Source: SVFI01 sp045643145 (GTDB lineage Bacteria; Bacillota; Clostridia; Lachnospirales; Lachnospiraceae). Taken from it: a stretch of 20,692 bases of DNA. Positions within the stretch are counted from its first letter, which is position 1; each line of letters starts with the position of its first letter. A program made the translations under genes and the position numbers. The stretch covers positions 1 through 20,692 of the forward strand of contig JAZUKG010000048.1 of NCBI GenBank assembly GCA_045643145.1. Reading direction: 5' to 3'. Under the pieces are notes generated by a model. It was not told the origin of the DNA and ran no database searches. It saw only the letters and a list, made by a program, of their open reading frames with translations. Positions 16,621 through 20,692 of the stretch are shown piece after piece.

Positions 16621-18009
16621 TTAATTAATTTTTACGCTTGCACCATCTTTGATTTCAGAAGAATCATTCCATACAACCACATCGCCTGCATTGATTCCGG
16701 AAACAATCTCCACCATATCTGTACTTCTGGCACCTGTCTCAACTGCAGTCTTATGGGCCTTGCCATCTTTTGCTACTGTGACAAATGTGCCCTCCTCATC
16801 TTCCCAAAGAGCAGCTGTTGGTACTACAAGTGCAGTTTCTAACTGAGCAGTCTGAATCTTGGCCTTTGTCTCGATTCCAAGAATAATATCACCGTCAGGA
16901 GCATCAAGCTTAACCTCAACTGATATACCACTTTGCTGCTCATCTGCTATTCTTGATATTCTTGAAACCTTGCCTGCATACTCCTTATTCTTGATCGTAA
17001 CACTGGCTGGCTGACCTTCTTCTATATTCACTATATCATATTTATTAACATTAAGATTTACGATAATATCATCAATTGATTTCACAGTAACCAGCTGCAT
17101 TCCTTCGCCCACACTACAGCCCTCAGCAACACTGATTGATGTAACAATACCATCGAATTCTGATTTAACTCCCTGGGATGCATTTTCATATTTTGCCTTT
17201 TTATCATTAGAAGTCAACTCATTGGCAGCCTTAACTGCTTCAAGCTGTTCCTTTTCTCCTTTTGTCATAAGGCCCATCTGAGTTGCTGCCTTCTGGCTTG
17301 TCATTTCAGCTTTATACTCTTTAAATCCGGCAAGCTGCTGGCTATAATCATTAATCTCGTTCTGAATCCGGATTAGTTCAGGTGAATACTGCTGATCGTA
17401 AGCATTGCTCTCAATTAACTTAGTAAGGTTCTGATACTCCTCGGAATCCGGCTGATCAGCCAACTCAATCAATGACATTTGAAGCCTGGCACCTTCATCC
17501 GCAAGTGCTGCTCTTTTCTGAACAAGTTCCTGCTCCTTAGCATTCAGGGCTGACTGAAAATCTGTTATCTGCTGATCAAGGACTTTAAGATTTCTTGTGG
17601 CCTCATTATAAAGGCCTGCTGTCCTGTTATCAGTCTGCATAGAGTTGTTATAGCTTCCAAGGTCTGCCTCAGCACCATACTCAACCAAAGCCATAAGTCG
17701 CTCAAGCTCTGCTGAATCATAGCGAATCATCACATCGCCCTTCTTAACAAAGTCCCCTTCCTCAACCTCTATTTTACCAATCTTACCATCTACCTGTGCA
17801 AAAAAAGTTTTTTCAAGGTTGCTTTCTACCTTACCATTGAGTTCAAGGGTGCTGGTAAGCTCTCCCATCTGCGCTTTGTGCGAATTAACACGCATTGCTG
17901 AATTGGCATTCACCGATACACCACCAATGGCGATTACTGCTACAAGCACCGTTCCTATAAGTGCCTTTCCTCTTTTGCCTGTAAATACATTTTTCATTTT
18001 CTCTTTCAT
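16621..18009 (-). CDS. HlyD/MacA-like periplasmic-adaptor-type protein of the ABC exporter
   Basis: A 462-residue membrane-anchored adaptor. Residues about 13-36 form one N-terminal membrane segment. A half-lipoyl or barrel-sandwich strand follows, with TFFAQVDGKIGKIEVEEGDF (about 68-87), then a long helical hairpin or coiled coil (about 95-275). The second half-lipoyl segment, KSEFDGIVTSISVAEG, comes next, with a beta-barrel domain and a C-terminal membrane-proximal domain (VVPTAALWEDEEGTFV). This is the RND/MacA adaptor layout. In a cell with a single membrane it would sit outside and present substrate to the permease. RBS GAGG lies 8 bases before the ATG. It is the first gene of the five-gene module. 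Confidence 0.9.
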   Translation of the reverse strand: MKEKMKNVFTGKRGKALIGTVLVAVIAIGGVSVNANSAMRVNSHKAQMGELTSTLELNGKVESNLEKTFFAQVDGKIGKIEVEEGDFVKKGDVMIRYDSAELERLMALVEYGAEADLGSYNNSMQTDNRTAGLYNEATRNLKVLDQQITDFQSALNAKEQELVQKRAALADEGARLQMSLIELADQPDSEEYQNLTKLIESNAYDQQYSPELIRIQNEINDYSQQLAGFKEYKAEMTSQKAATQMGLMTKGEKEQLEAVKAANELTSNDKKAKYENASQGVKSEFDGIVTSISVAEGCSVGEGMQLVTVKSIDDIIVNLNVNKYDIVNIEEGQPASVTIKNKEYAGKVSRISRIADEQQSGISVEVKLDAPDGDIILGIETKAKIQTAQLETALVVPTAALWEDEEGTFVTVAKDGKAHKTAVETGARSTDMVEIVSGINAGDVVVWNDSSEIKDGASVKIN

Positions 18010-18097
18010 TTTACCGTCCTCAAATTCTTAATTCTAGTGGATGACTTTACTTTACAATACCTGTGGACGGAAGTCTTAATCTGTATCTTGTGCATTC

Positions 18098-18113
18098 CTT
18101 AACTAATTCTTAA
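18098..18113 (-). promoter_or_regulatory. Candidate response-regulator site: TTAAG direct repeat, 11-bp period
   Basis: On the minus strand ATTAAG and GTTAAG are separated so that the TTAAG cores are 11 bp apart (18113-18109 and 18102-18098), one helical turn as bound by OmpR/PhoB-type dimers. Further TTAAG cores occur at 18079-18075 and 18031-18027, all between the hairpin and the adaptor gene. A clear -10 could not be chosen. Confidence 0.4.
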
Positions 18114-18146
18114 TTGAACTTTTTGAGACCGGAATTCTTCTTTTGC

Positions 18147-18206
18147 AATAAAAACGACAGACAGCGGACTATCGATTAAGGTAACCCACTGTCTGTCGTT
18201 TTTATT
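18147..18206 (-). terminator. Long hairpin, probable terminator of the TTRAP-like gene
   Basis: Arms 18147-18164 and 18189-18206 pair perfectly over 18 bp around a 24-base loop; the inner arms carry GACAGACAG and CTGTCTGTC. On either strand the outer arm gives a TTTTTATT tract. It lies 52 bases after the small gene's stop and before the adaptor promoter region, so it insulates the ABC operon. Confidence 0.75.
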
Positions 18207-18258
18207 TTACTAATTTTTAGCCGACCACTTAGAAAAGACTCGGATATAATACTTCTTT

Positions 18259-18462
18259 CTAACAAGCCATGACAAAATCCATTTCATCAAACTGTTCATC
18301 GCTCAGATTTAAAAGTTTGAAAATACAGGTCTTTGCTATCTTTTTCATTTCGTCATTCAAGAAGTATTTTGAGATATTCTCTAATGTCTTGATAGTTACG
18401 ATTCGGTCTTTATTTTGATATAAACCAATCATATTTGTTTCTTCGTCCGTGAAATTCATCAT
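18259..18462 (-). CDS. Small protein resembling TTRAP (transposon-transfer assisting) family
   Basis: A 67-residue soluble acidic protein starting MMNFTDEETNMIGLYQ. The opening FTDEETNMI, a middle helical part and the ending LSDEQFDEMDF resemble the small TTRAP-type proteins found in conjugative transposons of Clostridia, where the central role is not defined. I start at ATG 18462, with AAGGA 9 bases upstream; ATG 18459 is an alternative. A frame extending to 18537 has no good RBS and would cover a palindrome, so I do not use it. It stands alone, with no relaxase, integrase or coupling protein nearby, so it may be a leftover or a domesticated copy. The family call is from recall of similar sequences only. 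Confidence 0.6.
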   Translation of the reverse strand: MMNFTDEETNMIGLYQNKDRIVTIKTLENISKYFLNDEMKKIAKTCIFKLLNLSDEQFDEMDFVMAC

Positions 18463-18507
18463 AAAAATCGTTCCTTTCTTGTAATTCCCCCTGTTTGTGT
18501 TCCTTAT

Positions 18508-18529
18508 ATTTGCATTATGCTGTGCAAAT
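18508..18529. repeat. Palindrome upstream of the TTRAP-like gene
   Basis: ATTTGCA and TGCAAAT form perfect 7-bp arms around an 8-base spacer, about 45 bp upstream of the start at 18462. It may be an operator or part of the promoter region. Confidence 0.3.
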
Positions 18530-18565
18530 GTGAACATGATATAGCGAAATTATAACTTTTTTATA

Positions 18566-18587
18566 ATGAATCTCTTATGAATTTCTT
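18566..18587. repeat. Tandem 11-bp direct repeat after the PPK2 gene
   Basis: ATGAATCTCTT and ATGAATTTCTT stand head to tail with one mismatch, just past the PPK2 stop codon. The purpose is unknown and may be nil. Confidence 0.35.
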
Positions 18588-18593
18588 TACTTT

Positions 18594-20054
18594 TTACAAT
18601 CTCTTTTCAATCTCTTCAATGATAATCTTCAGTGCTTTGATACGAGCATATTTTTTGTCATTTGACTCAAGGATATGCCAAGGGGCAAAGTCTGTATTGG
18701 TCTTTTCAATCATTTCATCAATAGCAGCTTCATACTGATCCCATTTTTCACGGTTACGCCAGTCTTCATCCGTAATTTTCCACTGCTTTTCCGGAGTGTT
18801 CTGTCTTTCTGTAAATCTGGCAAGCTGTGTATCCTTGTCAATATGAACCCAGAACTTAATCACAATACCACCGGCATCAGTTAAATCCTTTTCAAATTCA
18901 TTCATTTCATGGAAAGCTCTCTGCCAGTCATTCTCACTACAAAAGCCCTCGAGGCGCTCTACCATAACTCGGCCGTACCAGGTTCTGTCAAAAATAGCAA
19001 TGTGTCCGCTCTTTGGAAGACGAGTATAGAAACGATAGAGGAAATGTCTGCTCTTTTCTTCCGGAGTAGGACTGGCAATCGGCAGCACCTCATATCCTCT
19101 GGCATCGAGTGCAGAAGCCACTCTTTTAATATTACCGCCCTTTCCTGCGGCATCCCATCCTTCATATGCGATAACCAAAGGTATCTTTTTCAAGTAAAGC
19201 TTATTATGAAGCTTTTTCAGTTTCTTTTGAAGAACCTTGAGCTGGGCTCTGTACTCCTCATCCGTTAATACCTTATCCTTAAGCTCTATATCGCCAAGCT
19301 TTGTAGCCGGCAGCAGAGTATACGGATTTTCAACCAGTCTTCTGTCTTTTCCGTTTTTAGCAATTTCTTCTATTCTCTTGTCAATTGCACCGGTAATAAT
19401 GGAAAGAATGTCACCTTCCATATCCTTTTTATCGCCGGACTCAATGACATGCCATGGACAATCCTTTGTGGCGGTTTCCTTGCGAATCTTTTCATACGCA
19501 TCGCTGAAAACATCATAGAATTCATTCTGCCATAAATCTTCTTCTGATACACGCCATACGGTATCCTTGTTTTCGCTCAGTGCCAAAAGACGTTTTTTCT
19601 GTGTCTTTTTATCTACATTTACAAAGATTTTGATGATCAGATATCCGTTATCTGTCATACTTCTTTCATAGTTTTTAATGCTTTCAATTCTTTTCTTGGT
19701 TTCTTTTTTATCACTAAAGCCTGCCAAGTGATCCTTGACTACTTCATCCAGATATCCGCCGTCAAAGAATGTAAATTGTCCCTGCGCCGGCATCTTGATT
19801 GCATAACGGTATAAAAACGGCCTTCTCCATTCATCCTCTGAAATAGTATCCATGTTATAAACCTTAAAGAAACGCGGATCCATAAATTTGATGGTACCCG
19901 AAATTGCACTACCTTTTCCTGCTGCCCCAAAACCTTCTATCATAACTATAACCGGAAGCTTATTTTCCTTAATCAGAACCTGCTTTTTTGCAAGCTCTGC
20001 ACGAAGTGCATCACGCTCTTCTTTTGTGTACTTACTTTGCTTTTCCTTACCCAT
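18594..20054 (-). CDS. Polyphosphate:AMP phosphotransferase, two-domain class II PPK2
   Basis: Transfers phosphate from polyphosphate to AMP to give ADP in the cytoplasm. The 486 residues are two fused PPK2 domains, the usual size for the class. Domain 1 (about 30-235) has GFGAAGKGS (41-49) and FFDGGYLDE near 97. Domain 2 (about 285-486) has EGWDAAGKGG (298-307), the lid-type motif IFDRTWYGRV (354-363) and arginine-rich helices. In studied two-domain enzymes only the C-terminal domain is regarded as active; the FDRTWYGR motif here supports that. The start has GGGAGG 7 bases before ATG and a good promoter upstream, so the gene is probably monocistronic. It is divergent from the plus-strand membrane gene. 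Confidence 0.94.
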   Translation of the reverse strand: MGKEKQSKYTKEERDALRAELAKKQVLIKENKLPVIVMIEGFGAAGKGSAISGTIKFMDPRFFKVYNMDTISEDEWRRPFLYRYAIKMPAQGQFTFFDGGYLDEVVKDHLAGFSDKKETKKRIESIKNYERSMTDNGYLIIKIFVNVDKKTQKKRLLALSENKDTVWRVSEEDLWQNEFYDVFSDAYEKIRKETATKDCPWHVIESGDKKDMEGDILSIITGAIDKRIEEIAKNGKDRRLVENPYTLLPATKLGDIELKDKVLTDEEYRAQLKVLQKKLKKLHNKLYLKKIPLVIAYEGWDAAGKGGNIKRVASALDARGYEVLPIASPTPEEKSRHFLYRFYTRLPKSGHIAIFDRTWYGRVMVERLEGFCSENDWQRAFHEMNEFEKDLTDAGGIVIKFWVHIDKDTQLARFTERQNTPEKQWKITDEDWRNREKWDQYEAAIDEMIEKTNTDFAPWHILESNDKKYARIKALKIIIEEIEKRL

Positions 20055-20080
20055 AAATAAACACCTCCCAAGTACCTATT

Positions 20081-20109
20081 ATTATACCTTTTTGAGATGG
20101 GTTCTTCAA
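20081..20109 (-). promoter_or_regulatory. Sigma-A type promoter of the PPK2 gene
   Basis: TTGAAG (20109-20104), a 17-base spacer and a perfect TATAAT (20086-20081) occur on the minus strand, 26 bases before the ATG at 20054. Confidence 0.75.
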
Positions 20110-20162
20110 TCTGAGATAACACCAAAATCCTGAATTTAATCTATGCATTTTTCACATGTTTT

Positions 20163-20171
20163 TGTTATACT
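20163..20171 (+). promoter_or_regulatory. Candidate extended -10 promoter of the plus-strand membrane gene
   Basis: TGTTATACT on the plus strand, 30 bases before the ATG at 20202, has the TG-N-TATACT form of an extended -10. The -35 region is not recognisable. Confidence 0.45.
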
Positions 20172-20201
20172 GATATCAATGAATTGGAAAAGAGTTTACA
20201 A

Positions 20202-20692
20202 ATGAAAAAGACATCTAAAATACAACTATCTCATGCTACAATTGCATTATTTATTTTTCTGATTACCTGCTGCGCCGGAATGCTCTGTTTTACTTTGTTT
20301 CGTCATCGCTTTTTTGACGGATACAGCCAAATGACAGATTTTATCATCGATCAGATTGTATTGCAGGGAACCAATAAAACCGGAGAATGGTCCTTTTTCT
20401 GGCTTTTGCTTTTTACAGGATGTATTCTGATTTTACTTCTTTGTTTTCTGTTTTCAAAATTACTCTCGGTGAAAACCGGAAGGACAAATAAAACCTATTT
20501 GTATGGTGGCATTCTATGCCTTTTACCGGCGTGTTTCCAGACAATCATCTACGGCAGATTCCAGTGGCCTTTTTGGGGCTTTGGTCTTTTATTCGGATTC
20601 TTTGTATGTTTTTTGCAAAAAGATGCCCTTTCTCACATCGCATTCTTTCTTTGTATCTATTTTGATTTGATTCTTTGTAATGTCCTAAAAGG
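20202..20692 (+). CDS. Unrecognised multi-pass membrane protein (C-terminus cut by window edge)
   Basis: Open for 163 codons from ATG 20202 to the right edge with no stop. The start MKKTSKIQL is basic and is followed by a hydrophobic segment (about 14-34, with two adjacent Cys), an external-looking stretch of about 30 residues, a second strong segment (about 67-88), a basic loop, and further hydrophobic segments near 101-115, 120-140 and 143-160 with many Phe and Cys. GGAAAAGAG before the ATG can serve as RBS. It is the only plus-strand gene in the window and is divergent from the PPK2 gene. The pattern fits the start of a large membrane protein, such as a glycosyltransferase-like or lipid-modifying enzyme, but no family motif is visible in this part. 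Confidence 0.75.
   Translation, partial: MKKTSKIQLSHATIALFIFLITCCAGMLCFTLFRHRFFDGYSQMTDFIIDQIVLQGTNKTGEWSFFWLLLFTGCILILLLCFLFSKLLSVKTGRTNKTYLYGGILCLLPACFQTIIYGRFQWPFWGFGLLFGFFVCFLQKDALSHIAFFLCIYFDLILCNVLK

Noticed and set aside
18463..18537. N-terminal extension of the TTRAP-like protein from ATG 18537
   Set aside because: There is no RBS before 18537, the added residues are low-quality (many Asn, Arg, His), and a good AAGGA lies before ATG 18462, where the family-like sequence begins.
18959..19165. Extra minus-strand frames inside the PPK2 gene
   Set aside because: They are other-frame shadows of a well-supported enzyme gene.
1250..20201. Tests for tRNA, rRNA, CRISPR, riboswitch and insertion sequence
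   Set aside because: All gaps between genes are shorter than 260 bases, and none shows repeat-spacer arrays, cloverleaf-like arms or transposase remnants by eye; a covariance-model search would be needed to be certain.

Overview
The window looks like a chromosomal segment from an anaerobic, low-to-moderate G+C Firmicute, most probably a gut or rumen Lachnospiraceae. The basis is AGGAGG-type ribosome binding sites, the gene order CdaR-type regulator / ftsE / ftsX / M23 peptidase / S41 peptidase, a signal-less GH10 xylanase, an acyl-ACP thioesterase and a TTRAP-like small protein. The genus cannot be fixed from the sequence. Nineteen of the twenty genes lie on the minus strand, so transcription runs from high to low coordinates. 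Only the partial gene at the right edge is on the plus strand. No rRNA, tRNA, CRISPR array, riboswitch or intact insertion sequence was seen.

Layout, low to high coordinates. (1) 1-1249: 3'-truncated gene for a cytoplasmic GH10 endo-xylanase with its own upstream region. (2) 1366-8376: a closely spaced minus-strand series, in transcription order CdaR-family regulator, ftsE, ftsX, M23 peptidase with coiled coil, S41 carboxy-terminal protease, GT14 branching glycosyltransferase, YczE-family membrane protein, ending in an intrinsic terminator. FtsE and FtsX form the ABC-type switch at the division septum that activates a peptidoglycan hydrolase; the M23 protein is the obvious hydrolase partner. 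(3) 8533-11245: a second operon, in transcription order acyl-ACP thioesterase, CvfB-type S1 RNA-binding protein, a 79-residue unknown protein and a GT26-like protein lacking the family's catalytic residues. It has a good promoter flanked by a perfect 9-bp inverted repeat and ends in a strong terminator. (4) 11270-18113: a five-gene module, in transcription order membrane-fusion-type adaptor, ABC ATPase, 8-TM FtsX-type permease, OmpR-family response regulator and sensor kinase. It resembles MacAB-like export or resistance modules with their own two-component system. A TTAAG direct repeat with 11-bp period upstream is a candidate response-regulator site. (5) 18147-18537: a long hairpin and a small gene resembling TTRAP proteins of conjugative transposons. 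(6) 18594-20054: two-domain class II PPK2 (polyphosphate:AMP phosphotransferase), divergently arranged with (7) an unrecognised membrane protein cut by the right edge.

Most of the window is ordinary housekeeping and envelope content. The points most worth a second look are the apparently dead GT26-like protein, the paired operator-like repeat around the thioesterase promoter, the candidate regulator site upstream of the ABC module, and the isolated TTRAP-like gene next to that module. I see no clear evidence of an entirely new system.
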